DNA of 64,000 nucleotides, taken from Holophagae bacterium (lineage in GTDB: Bacteria; Acidobacteriota; Holophagae; Acanthopleuribacterales; Acanthopleuribacteraceae). Both the position numbers and the translations under genes were made by a program. Below the pieces are notes generated by a model. The model was not told the DNA's origin. It saw nothing but the letters and a program-made list of their open reading frames with translations, and did not search any database. Every line of letters starts with the position of its first letter. The stretch's first letter is position 1. Shown piece after piece: positions 9,107 through 18,391 of the stretch. The stretch lies in assembly GCA_029263455.1 (NCBI GenBank), contig JAJCXM010000008.1, positions 62,001-126,000 of the forward strand, written 5' to 3'.

Positions 9107-9987
9107 CTCAAACAAATAAAATCCTTTTTTCTTCCTTGATGGGCAACAGCCAGAAATTAGATGGTGGTGCCATGTATGGGAACGCACCAAAGGCTTTATG
9201 GTCCCGTTGGTCGCAAGCCGACGAATCCAATCGCATTGATTTGGCTTGTCGGGCACTTTTGATTGAAACCGAAGGGCACAAGGTCTTGCTTGAGACTGGC
9301 ATTGGCTGTTATATGAACCCCAAACTAAGGGAGCGCTATGGCGTCGTTGAGACCGAGCATGTATTGCTTTCGTCGTTGTCTGCACTAGGATTGACGCCTG
9401 ATGACATTGATATGATTGTCCTATCGCACCTGCATTTTGATCACGCAGGTGGCCTACTTAGTCCGTGGTCTGAGCAACAAGCCCCTGAGCTCTTGTTCAA
9501 GAATGCGCATATTTACGTGGGGCGTGAAGCTTATCAGCGTGCCTGTAATCCTCATCCACGCGACCGAGCATCGTTTATTCCCGAATTGATGGCGCTCTTA
9601 AAAGACAATCATCGTTTGCACTTATTTGAAGCTGACGAAGTGATTTATTTAGACGGGCTGCAAATACAATTTGTGCGCAGTGATGGCCATACGCCCGCCA
9701 TGATGTGTGCCGATCTGCGTTGGCAAAACGGTCGTATGGTATTTGCGGCAGACTTAATTCCCGGTCGCAATTGGGTTCATGTCCCAATCACCATGGGGTA
9801 TGATCGGTTTCCAGAGCATCTGATTGACGAAAAACGCGCCTTGCTAACCCAGCTTTCTGGGGATAAAGGGTTCTTGTTCTACACACACGACCCAAGTGTA
9901 GCCGTCTCGAAAGTGATGCACTTGCCGGAAAAAGATCGTTTTGTGGTTTGTCAGGAGGTCGATCACCTCGTGCGGCAGTCGCTCTAA
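9103..9987 (+). CDS. Metallo-beta-lactamase-fold hydrolase
   Basis: A 294-residue protein with the zinc-binding motif SHLHFDHAGG (about residues 107-116), the later histidine in DGHTP, the bridging Asp in FAADLIP, and a further His in the YTHDP region. This set is typical of glyoxalase II/AHL-lactonase/YtnP-like hydrolases that bind two metals. No signal peptide is visible, so it is cytoplasmic. Substrate cannot be assigned; lactonase or thioester activity are only family possibilities. It is coupled to hslU by an ATGA overlap and is the last gene of the proS-hslUV operon. Its stop overlaps by 4 bases the stop of the convergent outer-membrane gene. Confidence 0.85.
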   Translation: MTQTNKILFSSLMGNSQKLDGGAMYGNAPKALWSRWSQADESNRIDLACRALLIETEGHKVLLETGIGCYMNPKLRERYGVVETEHVLLSSLSALGLTPDDIDMIVLSHLHFDHAGGLLSPWSEQQAPELLFKNAHIYVGREAYQRACNPHPRDRASFIPELMALLKDNHRLHLFEADEVIYLDGLQIQFVRSDGHTPAMMCADLRWQNGRMVFAADLIPGRNWVHVPITMGYDRFPEHLIDEKRALLTQLSGDKGFLFYTHDPSVAVSKVMHLPEKDRFVVCQEVDHLVRQSL

Positions 9988-11636
9988 AAGAGCATACGCA
10001 CGTGACCCTCATAATAAGTAGAGGCCGCACTTGGATCCCAAGGCGTCTCATTTAGCAACCACCACATGGGAACTCTCGGCTGGCGAGCGGCGCTTAATTC
10101 GAAGGCAAAGTGAACTTGATTTCGTCCAAAGGGTAAAAGATTCTGACGGTAGCTCAGGGTTTGCTGTCTGAACGACATGTCGCTGCCTTCCAAATCAGAA
10201 AACTCTAACTTGAGTTCGCGATCTAAGTGAGGCTCCGCGATCGAACACTGCCAAGTTTGTGATTTGATACTAGCGGCTTGGTCATATTCCAGCACATCGC
10301 CGGAGATCAGCATACTTTGCTCATCGCGATGGCTCCATGACACCTGTGATCGCCAACTGCTTACCAACGGTAATTCGAGGCCTGCTGTCGTTTCTTTAAC
10401 TGAGCGATCAATTAGACTCTCTACCTGGAAGGGCGTAAGGTTGTTCTCTAAATAATCGCCATAAATGTCTTGCTCTGTGACCGCCGTTAAATGTTGCTGA
10501 TCTGCGAAGCCGCCAAAAAATGAAATCGATCCGAGCCGAGCGGCTGCTTGGTAGTCATGTTGAAAATCCGCCCGATCAGTTACGCCCAATTGGGCGGAAA
10601 GGGTCCAGCGGTCGCCCAAAGCGGATTGATGTCGTACATGCAATTGCGAGCGTGAAACCTGTTGATTCACGGAGTCTGCATATTCAACGCCTGCCTTCAT
10701 CGATAGCGAAGGTTCCCGTTGGGACTTCCAATCAGCGCCATACTGCAACATCCACAAATCATCATGGGCTTGGTCCCAACTGCGGGCCTCAAACTGATGG
10801 TTCATTTCCGAGTCGCTGATTCGATGACGGACAGACTGACTCAGTGCATAAGCTTGTTCTTTCTGCTCCGCGGTTCGGCTCTCTTGAAAACTGTATTCGG
10901 TGGTTAGGTCAACCAATCCTGTGTGTTGGGTGACGACACGTAGCGATTGGGTGCCTGCATCCAAAGACTTATTGGCCGATTCGATGTTGCCTGCGCCGAC
11001 CATGAGCGACCAATTCCTTACCGGCACGGTTACATCGGTGTTCACTTCTAATGATTCCTGAAGTTGGCGACCACTTTGCCGCGTAACGGCGGTATTGATG
11101 CGCACGCCTTTGACCTCAGTCGTCATGGCAAACTCCGAGACGTAACCGGCAGAGCCAGAAAAGCCCGGAAGTGTTCTCGTCGCTAACGAACCTTGTAGAC
11201 TTGTGTCTTGCGGCGTCAGCGAGGCTAATAATTCCCTTGCAGGGATCGGTGACATGAGATCTTTGTGAGGTTCGCGATTTGAATTGCGCAAGATGTGTTT
11301 GATCTCGGTTAGATCGCGATTGTTTCCTAGCGTCATTTCGCTTTCTAAAACGTGTTTTAAATCGATGACTGAGCGTTCTGCAGCCAGAATCACACTTTCA
11401 ATAGCTGGCAAATAACCCTTCTTGAGTACGATCACTCGATAGGGTCCCGGAGGTAATGAAGTCTGGTAAATACCGTTGCGGTCACTGGTGACACGCTGTA
11501 CCAATACCATGGACAGCTCATGGGTGACCACTATCTTGGCACCGCTCAATGAACGTTCGCTTTCGCCCTCGACGTGTCCGCGGAGGGTGGCGCCGTATGT
11601 GAACCCACTCGCTAAAGCGAGAAGCAACCACTTCAC
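9984..11636 (-). CDS. Outer-membrane barrel protein with carboxypeptidase-regulatory-like N-terminal domain
   Basis: A 550-residue secreted protein. After a signal peptide (cleavage near TYGA) comes a carboxypeptidase-regulatory-like/CarbopepD_reg Ig-fold of about residues 18-90, with the landmarks GAKIVVTHE, SDRNGIYQTSLPPGPYRV and VLKKGYLP. The rest (about 140-550) is a long run of alternating amphipathic strands ending in a C-terminal aromatic residue (EGHVRMLF), as expected for an outer-membrane beta-barrel. This layout matches the TonB-dependent-receptor-like oar/carboxypeptidase-regulatory family abundant in Acidobacteriota and Bacteroidota, though no clear plug domain is seen and it is shorter than Oar proteins. 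Start is GTG with GGGAGGA 5 bases upstream. Ligand unknown. Confidence 0.7.
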   Translation of the reverse strand: MKWLLLALASGFTYGATLRGHVEGESERSLSGAKIVVTHELSMVLVQRVTSDRNGIYQTSLPPGPYRVIVLKKGYLPAIESVILAAERSVIDLKHVLESEMTLGNNRDLTEIKHILRNSNREPHKDLMSPIPARELLASLTPQDTSLQGSLATRTLPGFSGSAGYVSEFAMTTEVKGVRINTAVTRQSGRQLQESLEVNTDVTVPVRNWSLMVGAGNIESANKSLDAGTQSLRVVTQHTGLVDLTTEYSFQESRTAEQKEQAYALSQSVRHRISDSEMNHQFEARSWDQAHDDLWMLQYGADWKSQREPSLSMKAGVEYADSVNQQVSRSQLHVRHQSALGDRWTLSAQLGVTDRADFQHDYQAAARLGSISFFGGFADQQHLTAVTEQDIYGDYLENNLTPFQVESLIDRSVKETTAGLELPLVSSWRSQVSWSHRDEQSMLISGDVLEYDQAASIKSQTWQCSIAEPHLDRELKLEFSDLEGSDMSFRQQTLSYRQNLLPFGRNQVHFAFELSAARQPRVPMWWLLNETPWDPSAASTYYEGHVRMLF

Positions 11637-11661
11637 GATCTTCCTCCCTTGTCGTACTCTA

Positions 11662-11690
11662 AATATAGATGAAGACAGGGCTCAGCGCAA
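11662..11690 (-). promoter_or_regulatory. Sigma70-type promoter of the outer-membrane barrel gene
   Basis: On the reverse strand TTGCGC (11685-11690) and TATATT (11662-11667) are 17 bases apart and lie about 30-50 bases upstream of the GTG start at 11636. Confidence 0.5.
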
Positions 11691-11746
11691 ATATCCTTCA
11701 TAGTCCCCCGAAAAGATTTACGTATTTAACATCTCATGTGTTGCAT

Positions 11747-13921
11747 TTACTCGATCTTCTTTAAGGGTACGCGATCCAGATAAAATAGTTTGGTGCCCTT
11801 GCCGGCAAAATGGATGCTAACTTTGGTGCCAGTTCCTCGGCCCAAAAAGCCTACAATACGGCCGGCGCCAAAGGTCGCGTGTTCCACGGAATCGCCCGGT
11901 CGGTACCGGGGTTGCTTGAGTGCCGGTCTGAATTCAACGGACACATCTTTGCTCGCTAGTTGCTGCTCAATGAGACTGAGTTGCAGGCCCAAATCGCCAA
12001 TTCGTGATTTTTTTGGGCTGTCAGTCGACGGCCCTGGAGCGATGGCTTGACGTTTGGCTTCGCGAACGAATCTTGACGGGAACGTTCGCGCACGGGTACC
12101 AAAGGTTTGTCGATATTGTGCATGACTCAAAACTAAACGCCGTTTCGCGCGGGTCGCCGCTACATAGAACAGCCTGCGTTCCTCTTCTAAAGCGTTGGGG
12201 CTATCTTCCATAGCTCTTTGATTCGGAAAAACGCCTTCCTCAAGACCCACGACAAAGACATGATCGAATTCAAGGCCTTTGGCAGCATGGACGGTCATTA
12301 AACTTATCTTGTCACAATCATCGTCAAGTTCGTCTTGGTCGGAAACTAAGGCCGTGTAATCCATAAAATGGGCCATGGTCTCGACACCCTGTTGTTCCAG
12401 CTCAGACATGGCAGACATTAGCTCGTCAATATTTTGAACTCTGAACTCGGCTGAACCTTCGTCTTCCCGTTCCAAATAGGCGCGGTAGTCTAATGCGTCA
12501 ATCAAGCCTTGCAACCAAACTGACGGTCGCTCGCTTGTGGCCTTCTCGCTGAACTTTTCTAGTAGCGGCACGAAGGTTTTGATGGCATTCAACTGTTTGG
12601 GGCGCAAAGCCTTGTCGGCGAGCGCCTTTTTTAGCGCAAGTAACGATTGGCCTTCGGTCTTGAAATACGGCGTTAGCAGTTCCAATGATCGCGCACCGAT
12701 AGAACGTGACGGCACACCCAGCGCCCTACAGCAACTTGTCCAATCACGCGGATTGACCACGGCGCGTGCGTAAGCCAGAAGGTCTTTGATCTCTTTACGA
12801 TCGTAGAACTTGAGACCGCCAACTAATTGGTAGGGAATACCTAGGCGTCGAAAGGCGTCCTCAAAGCTGCGGCTCAAATAATTGGCGCGGAATAAAATGG
12901 CACATTCTCGATATTGCGGCGGCGTTAGTTGACGTGAAATGACGTTTCCAATTAACGAGGCCTCGTCGCGCTCGTTTTGCGCTGGTAGAATCTGAACCGA
13001 TTCACCCTCTTTGACTTCAGTCCACAGTTTCTTTTCATGGCGATTGAGGTTCTTAGCAATGACCGCGTTAGCAAAATCAAGGATTGGCTGCGTGGATCGA
13101 TAGTTCCTCTCCAGTTTGAAGGTCTTGACCCCAGAATAAGAGTGCCGGAAATCGAGGATGTTGTTAATGTCCGCTCCGCGCCAGCCATAGATACTTTGAT
13201 CCTCGTCGCCCACCACACATAAATCACCATCGGCTACCGTCAGCAACTGGATCAACTTGAATTGAGCCTTATTTGTGTCCTGAAACTCATCCACCAACAT
13301 ATGACGAAAGCGGTTTTGGTAACGGTTCCGACAGTCTTCAAATTCTGTCAGGATGTGACAGGTCAGCATGATCAGATCATCAAAATCCAGTGCGTTTTGA
13401 CGTTTGAGGTTGTCGTTATAGGCTCTGTAGAGGCTGGCGTGGAACTCGTTTCCTGGCTCTGCCGTCACATCGCCTGAATTTTTGGTATTGGAGAAAATGG
13501 TGCGCAGTCGGTTTGGCGGTTCCCGCTTTTCAACGATGCCTTTCTCTTTTAGCAACCGCTTGATGACGCCCATTTGGTCTTGCGAATCGAAAATGGCGAA
13601 GTTGGTTTCACGATCTAAATACGCCATCTCACGTCTAAGGAAACGAGCACAAAATGAGTGAAAGGTAGTTATTGATAGATCTAGCCGGTCGCCCCCAAAA
13701 TACTGCTCGATGCGGCTCTTCATTTCGCGGGCGGCCTTGTTGGTGAATGTCATGGCAAGAATTTCATAGGGTGAGGCGATGTCGCTCTCAATTTGATGAA
13801 CGATGCGCGTGGTGATGACGCGGGTTTTACCAGATCCGGCACCTGCCAAGATCAATAGTGGTCCACCCTGGTACAAAACGGCAGCTTCCTGCTCTTCGTT
13901 AAGGCCCTCTAAATAATTCAT
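11747..13921 (-). CDS. pcrA: UvrD/PcrA-type superfamily 1 DNA helicase
   Basis: A 724-residue 3'-5' DNA helicase for repair and replication-fork maintenance. Motifs are in order: LNEEQEAAV (Q motif), Walker A AGAGSGKT (about 25-32), TFTNKAAREM (Ia), VDEFQDTN (II), GDEDQSIYGWRGA (III), ERNYRST (IV), MTVHAAKGLEFDHVF (V) and VAATRAKRRL (VI). The C-terminus carries the PcrA/UvrD Tudor-like element, DSVEHATFGAGRIVGF, that binds RNA polymerase in relatives. The frame opens at 14026, but the real start is the ATG at 13921, which overlaps the stop of the upstream PLP-protein gene by 4 bases (ATGA). Coupling of a helicase to a dehydratase-like gene is unusual. Confidence 0.94.
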   Translation of the reverse strand: MNYLEGLNEEQEAAVLYQGGPLLILAGAGSGKTRVITTRIVHQIESDIASPYEILAMTFTNKAAREMKSRIEQYFGGDRLDLSITTFHSFCARFLRREMAYLDRETNFAIFDSQDQMGVIKRLLKEKGIVEKREPPNRLRTIFSNTKNSGDVTAEPGNEFHASLYRAYNDNLKRQNALDFDDLIMLTCHILTEFEDCRNRYQNRFRHMLVDEFQDTNKAQFKLIQLLTVADGDLCVVGDEDQSIYGWRGADINNILDFRHSYSGVKTFKLERNYRSTQPILDFANAVIAKNLNRHEKKLWTEVKEGESVQILPAQNERDEASLIGNVISRQLTPPQYRECAILFRANYLSRSFEDAFRRLGIPYQLVGGLKFYDRKEIKDLLAYARAVVNPRDWTSCCRALGVPSRSIGARSLELLTPYFKTEGQSLLALKKALADKALRPKQLNAIKTFVPLLEKFSEKATSERPSVWLQGLIDALDYRAYLEREDEGSAEFRVQNIDELMSAMSELEQQGVETMAHFMDYTALVSDQDELDDDCDKISLMTVHAAKGLEFDHVFVVGLEEGVFPNQRAMEDSPNALEEERRLFYVAATRAKRRLVLSHAQYRQTFGTRARTFPSRFVREAKRQAIAPGPSTDSPKKSRIGDLGLQLSLIEQQLASKDVSVEFRPALKQPRYRPGDSVEHATFGAGRIVGFLGRGTGTKVSIHFAGKGTKLFYLDRVPLKKIE

Positions 13922-14868
13922 TTGTTCACAAATACCGTTGCATAATCGGCTGGCGATATATTGCCGCCTGTCAGAATTATGACAACACGCCTGCCTTCGA
14001 ATTTTTTGCGGTTGGCCAACAAACAACCGAAGGCTAACGCACCACGTGGCTCAACAACCAACTTGAGGTAACGATGAATAAGAGACATTGCCCTAGCAAG
14101 CTCGTCTTCAGTACAGGTGAGTCCTTCGTCCACCCGATCATGAATGACTGGCCAGGTGATCTCACCTAACTGGCGATGCTGCACGCTATCTTCGTTGTTG
14201 TCTTTCTGCTCAAGGCGCTTCCGCTTTCCTTGAACCAGACTCAGTTGCGCGACGTTGCTCTTTTCAGGTTCGGCCGTGAACACACGCGTATATGGGCGTA
14301 GTGTCTTCACAACCGTAGCAATACCTGCGACTAAGCTACCACCGCCGGTGGGCACCACGACATCGTCCATCAAGGGCACGTCTTCTAGGACTTCAAGCAT
14401 GACTGTACCTTGACCGCAGATGACGGTTACCTCATCAAAGGGCGGAACAAAAAGCGCCTTTTCCCGTTCGGCAAACTGCAAACAGGCTTCTTTTTGTTGC
14501 TCCGTCGACTTGCCCACCAGCACAACCTCACCGCCATATCCGCGTATGGCGTCTAAGCTATCGATGGGCGTTTGTTCTGGCGCGAAAATGACCGCCCGAA
14601 GATGTTGCGTGGAGGCAGCAAAAGCCAACGCTTGACCTTGGTTACCCGTTGAGTATGTACATACACAGGTCACGGCAGCTGTCTGGCTTTTTAGAAAATT
14701 AAACACACCTCGAAGCCTGAAAGAGCCCGTCTTTTGTAGTGGCTCGCATTTGAAATATATGTCACAGCCCAATTCGTGATTGAGCTGCGTTGATCGCCAA
14801 ATAGGCGTTTTGTGGACAAGCTGGGATATCCTAGCCTTGGCCGCAAGAATGTCGATCAGGTGCACCAT
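13918..14868 (-). CDS. Threonine-dehydratase-like PLP fold II protein with Lys-to-Arg at the cofactor site
   Basis: A 316-residue protein of the serine/threonine dehydratase-racemase family (fold type II). Conserved blocks are present: FKCEPLQKTGSF, STGNQGQALAFAA, DEVTVICGQGTVMLEVLE, the PLP phosphate-binding loop PTGGGSLVAG, and C-terminal LTGGNIS. In family enzymes the PLP Schiff-base lysine follows GSF (GSFKxRG). Here residue 51 is Arg, encoded by AGG (bases 14716-14718), one transition away from AAG. Without that lysine the normal elimination or racemase chemistry should fail, so the protein may be inactive, repurposed, or affected by a base-call error. Start ATG 14868 is chosen for GGAGAG just upstream; ATG 14883 is the alternative. 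It is coupled to the helicase gene. Confidence 0.8.
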   Translation of the reverse strand: MVHLIDILAAKARISQLVHKTPIWRSTQLNHELGCDIYFKCEPLQKTGSFRLRGVFNFLKSQTAAVTCVCTYSTGNQGQALAFAASTQHLRAVIFAPEQTPIDSLDAIRGYGGEVVLVGKSTEQQKEACLQFAEREKALFVPPFDEVTVICGQGTVMLEVLEDVPLMDDVVVPTGGGSLVAGIATVVKTLRPYTRVFTAEPEKSNVAQLSLVQGKRKRLEQKDNNEDSVQHRQLGEITWPVIHDRVDEGLTCTEDELARAMSLIHRYLKLVVEPRGALAFGCLLANRKKFEGRRVVIILTGGNISPADYATVFVNK

Positions 14869-14972
14869 ATAGGGTCTCTCCATACCGGATGACGACCCAA
14901 CACCATATCACAATGAGATGCGCCTGTTGGCCCCTGGCAAGTAGCCAATGATGACTTGTTGGGGCCGAGTCT

Positions 14973-15377
14973 CTAAACCGCGTCCTCTTGGCGGTCTTCC
15001 GCAATGAGCTCGGCTCTTTCAGGAACGCTTCCGATTGCCTGCCACACCCGCGCCGCTGATAGGGGCTTTCGCAAAACAGCAACCACTCCGGGCCATGATT
15101 CAAATTCAAATTGACTGGTTTTGGTGATTCGTGTCGTCAGGATGATGGGGATATCGCGCGTTTGAGGACGGCGATGCAGGTATTCGCAAATACGGTAACC
15201 CTTGCCACCTGCGATTTCTGCCTGCAGGAAAATGACATCAGGTGAAAGTGACTGCGCTTGATGGACAAAGTCACGAGGATGCTTCGTGTAGAAAACACGA
15301 TAGCCTTCTTTTCCCAATATTCTTTCCAGGATGAATTGAATAATTGACGCTGAATCAGCGACTAAAACGGTTCGCAT
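14973..15377 (-). CDS. Degenerate response-regulator receiver-domain protein
   Basis: A 134-residue protein consisting of one CheY-like receiver domain. It starts VLVADSASIIQFILE, aligns at PDVIFLQAEI with the phospho-acceptor strand (normally LLD), has the IILTTR segment with the conserved Thr, and ends with the KP pair in VLRKPL. The phosphorylated Asp is replaced by Gln52 (CAG, bases 15222-15224) and only one of the acidic pair near the N-terminus remains (AD rather than DD). It cannot be phosphorylated in the usual way, so a constitutive or protein-interaction role is inferred. A good promoter lies upstream. Its stop is about 100 bases from the dehydratase-like gene, possibly one transcription unit. 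Confidence 0.8.
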   Translation of the reverse strand: MRTVLVADSASIIQFILERILGKEGYRVFYTKHPRDFVHQAQSLSPDVIFLQAEIAGGKGYRICEYLHRRPQTRDIPIILTTRITKTSQFEFESWPGVVAVLRKPLSAARVWQAIGSVPERAELIAEDRQEDAV

Positions 15378-15685
15378 AGGATCCCCTATCGATAGATCAC
15401 AAAAACCTACATATTGTGTTACAAGTTGCCACGACTACTATATATGAGATAGAAGCAAATTTCAATTCGTGTTTTCGCAAATATGCATTTTCCGATAGTT
15501 GTTTGTTCTAGTTAGGCAATTTCAAGCATTGACGTCTGTGGGGTGAAATTCCATTTTCACGTCAGCTTTGGCGCGCTTTTTACATCTCGATGTCGACCAT
15601 AGCGCTATGGTTGAATGAATAACTTAAAGTGGTAAAGCGTTCGTACCTAAATTGAACGTTCATCATGTTGCGACAGGAGTGACCC
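15378..15685. other. Intergenic region between divergent genes
   Basis: A/T-rich 308-base spacer between the pseudo-receiver gene and the S41 peptidase gene. Besides the promoter at 15437-15465 it holds a nested inverted repeat at 15530-15564: TGACG ... TGAAA ... TTTCA CGTCA. This could be an operator or hairpin. No open frame of note. Confidence 0.5.
15437..15465 (-). promoter_or_regulatory. Sigma70-type promoter of the pseudo-receiver gene
   Basis: On the reverse strand TTGAAA (15460-15465) and TATAGT (15437-15442) are 17 bases apart, giving a leader of about 55 bases before the ATG at 15377. This is one of the clearest promoters in the window. Confidence 0.55.
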
Positions 15686-17827
15686 GTGAAGTTTCTAATA
15701 TTTGTTTTTTGTCTGGAACCAGTGCTTGCTCAAGAGGGTTGGCCAAAACTATGGCAGCTTCAGAATATGCCAAAAAGCCATCGTGCTAATCCGGTAGGTC
15801 ATCTAATGGAACGTGGCGATTATTTGCAGGCCGTGGATGAAGCCTGGGGTGAAGGCGGCGATGCGACCGAAGACCTGCGCATTTTTGATTTGTTCTGGCA
15901 AACAATAGATGCTGAATTCGCTTGTTTTCAAGATCTAGACATTGATTGGGACAGCTTCAGAGACCAATACCGCGACGAAGTAGCTCAGGGCGTCAGCCGT
16001 GGCCGCTTGGCTTTCATCCTCTCGAGGATGGCGATTGAGCTTCGAGAGAATCATACGGTTGTGCTCGATTTCACTGTTTTCTTGACCCAGGTTGTTAAAG
16101 ATACGCCCGTTTTTCGTGTGCTCATTTCGGGGACAACGCCTTTTGGGGCCGCTGTCACGTCTCAACCTGATGGCTCCGGATTAGTCTACCGAGCAGATGA
16201 GCAGCACCCGTTGGGTTTAGAGGCTGGCGACCTGTTGTTGGGCTACGATGGCACACCCTGGTCTCAGCTTTGGCCAGATCTCCTAGATGCAGGTTTACCA
16301 ATCTTTGCTGTTTGGGGTTCTGCTCCGCAAGCGTTTGAACATGGTATGGCTGCCTCGATAGGCGTGAATTGGCATTTATTTGATGAGTTAGATGTGCTGA
16401 AGCGTGATGGCTCAATTGAGCACGTTTCGACGTCGTTGATGACCAATTACGAGGCACCGTTACAGTTTCATAATGATCAGTTAGCCGTTGCCAACATGAC
16501 ACCGTTGACTTGGGAAGAATCCATGAACGGTGCCGACAACGTTCGTTGGGGTATTTTGGACGGAACAAGTATTGGTTATGTCTATGTATATGCTTGGCTG
16601 GGTAATGTGGATGTTCTGTTTGATCAAGCCATCACCGAATTGACTCAGGAAAACGAACTTTCAGGTTTGATCATAGATTTCAGAACCAATTTTGGCGGTA
16701 ATCTTTTTCTGTCTAACCCAGGTCTCAATAAGCTCTTCAGTGATCGTGTCGAAACAGTGGGCTTCGCGAAACGTGACTTAACTCAACCTAATAATCGCTT
16801 GGCAATGGTTGCCTCTGATGCACCGTCAGCTTACGTGATCGAAGGCGGCGGCCCAGGTTTCGATCGGCCCATTGCTGTCTTGGTGGGTCCAGGTGCCGCC
16901 AGCTCGGGTGATCAGGTAGCCTATCGAATGAGTCTCCATCCTTCTGCAAAATTATTTGGCATGACAACCAATGGTGCGTTCAATGCTCCCTCGGATCTGG
17001 TTCTGGGCGACAGCTGGTATGCAAGATATGCGAGCGCAGACGCCTATGCGGTCGCCGACCCAAATCACTATTTGACCCACGATCCCCTAAATGTGGACGT
17101 GCCGGTTTGGCTCAAGCCTGACGATGTTGGTGTGGGCACTGACACGGTGGTCAAAGCAGCTTTGGCTTGGATAAATGCTAAGAATGCGGCGTGTGAGACG
17201 CCGTCGTCGTGGCTGACCCATGTCACCCAGTCTGGCGGCTTCTTTGAAAGCGAAATCGGCATTACCAACGGTTCCGATCAAGACGCTGAGGTTGTGTTGA
17301 TGCCTTATGATGTCGCGGGCAATGCCTTACCTCCAACGGCGATAACGGTTGCGTCAAAAAGTACCTTTACAGAAAACGTGGAGACGTTTTTTAACTTGAC
17401 CAACGTCAGTCATGTAGCCGTCTGTAAAGACGACAAGGTGAGCGTTTCGGTAGGTTACCGAGCAGCCAGTGGCATCGGCGCGACAGCTTGGGTCTCGACG
17501 GAGTCAGAAGCGGCCGTGGAGCATGCGACCTATCCTGTTGAATGGGAATTCGCTTCTGACGGATTGGCTGTGCTAAACACCAGTGACGTTGCTACGCCAA
17601 TCACGGTCTCTGTCTTAGACGAGACGGGTGAGGTGATTGCGAGCCATCTGTTGTCGGCATCTCTGGCACCAAATGCCAAGGTTTTGCTCGTGATCAATTC
17701 GGTTTTCGAAAGGCCAGGAAGCTTAATTCGTGTAACGGCGGAACAGCCGGTACAGAGCTTGTTCCTCAAAATCACGCATGTGGAATTAGGCCCTACATAT
17801 CTTTATCAGGGCCAAAGCGTGCGCTAG
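15686..17827 (+). CDS. Secreted S41-family peptidase with C-terminal Ig-like domains
   Basis: A 713-residue protein with a signal peptide (cleavage near VLAQ). Residues about 60-490 match the S41 (C-terminal processing/tricorn-core type) family: a helical cap with FWQTIDAEFACF, a PDZ-like GLEAGDLLLGYDGTPW, the LIIDFRTNFGGN strand, and the nucleophile segment GPGAASSGDQVAYRM. Residues about 515-713 are strand-rich and resemble two Ig-like or adhesion-type modules (SEIGITNGSDQDAEV ...). It probably acts in the periplasm or outside the cell. GTG start at 15686 with AGGAG 6 bases upstream. A second, distantly related S41 protein lies at 19282-20538, but the two differ in architecture. Substrate unknown. 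Confidence 0.78.
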   Translation: MKFLIFVFCLEPVLAQEGWPKLWQLQNMPKSHRANPVGHLMERGDYLQAVDEAWGEGGDATEDLRIFDLFWQTIDAEFACFQDLDIDWDSFRDQYRDEVAQGVSRGRLAFILSRMAIELRENHTVVLDFTVFLTQVVKDTPVFRVLISGTTPFGAAVTSQPDGSGLVYRADEQHPLGLEAGDLLLGYDGTPWSQLWPDLLDAGLPIFAVWGSAPQAFEHGMAASIGVNWHLFDELDVLKRDGSIEHVSTSLMTNYEAPLQFHNDQLAVANMTPLTWEESMNGADNVRWGILDGTSIGYVYVYAWLGNVDVLFDQAITELTQENELSGLIIDFRTNFGGNLFLSNPGLNKLFSDRVETVGFAKRDLTQPNNRLAMVASDAPSAYVIEGGGPGFDRPIAVLVGPGAASSGDQVAYRMSLHPSAKLFGMTTNGAFNAPSDLVLGDSWYARYASADAYAVADPNHYLTHDPLNVDVPVWLKPDDVGVGTDTVVKAALAWINAKNAACETPSSWLTHVTQSGGFFESEIGITNGSDQDAEVVLMPYDVAGNALPPTAITVASKSTFTENVETFFNLTNVSHVAVCKDDKVSVSVGYRAASGIGATAWVSTESEAAVEHATYPVEWEFASDGLAVLNTSDVATPITVSVLDETGEVIASHLLSASLAPNAKVLLVINSVFERPGSLIRVTAEQPVQSLFLKITHVELGPTYLYQGQSVR

Positions 17828-17881
17828 TTAAACGAGGCATTTTGTCATTGTCGAGAGTCTTAGTGATTGGTATAGGTGAGT

Positions 17882-18298
17882 TCAGTGTTCTGGATTGAGA
17901 TTCTCAATAATGAACTCAAAAATACGGCGGTGTAAATCCCGCCATTGCGATTCGTACTCATTGTATCTTTCCAATTTGCTTGCACCGACATAGGAAATGC
18001 GAAGTGTTTGGCCTTGGAACTGAACTTCAAGGTAGACCGTCGCTTGGTGGAATTGCGTGGCGTTGTCGATTGTGCCTGAGTCGCTGATTTGTCTTAGGGC
18101 ATCAAAGAAGATCTTGATTTGTTTGTTCTTATGATGGGAGGCGACCTGAGCTTCCATTTTAGTGTAGGGCTCACCTTTGAACACGGCGCCACGTGCGGGG
18201 ATGTAGCCAATTTTCACATAGTCGTTTTCAGTCTTGCTTGTTGATTGGTTTGAGCTCAGTGCATCGCTACACAGACACAAGCATAAGAGTAGCCACAT
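17882..18298 (-). CDS. Small secreted protein of unknown function
   Basis: A 138-residue protein starting MWLLLCLCLCSDALSS, a short signal peptide; the remainder is soluble and mixed alpha/beta with a helical C-terminus (QWRDLHRRIFEFIIENL). I do not recognise the family. The start is the ATG at 18298, because GGAGGA lies directly upstream; an in-frame TTG at 18310 overlaps that ribosome site and is rejected. Convergent with the S41 peptidase gene. Probably periplasmic. Confidence 0.6.
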   Translation of the reverse strand: MWLLLCLCLCSDALSSNQSTSKTENDYVKIGYIPARGAVFKGEPYTKMEAQVASHHKNKQIKIFFDALRQISDSGTIDNATQFHQATVYLEVQFQGQTLRISYVGASKLERYNEYESQWRDLHRRIFEFIIENLNPEH

Positions 18299-18391
18299 TT
18301 TCTCCTCCAATATTTGATGAAACGGGAGACACGCAAGCGGGCGAAAAGTTTCAATTCATGCATCCGACAAAACGCTTCTTTCGCGGTTTGT

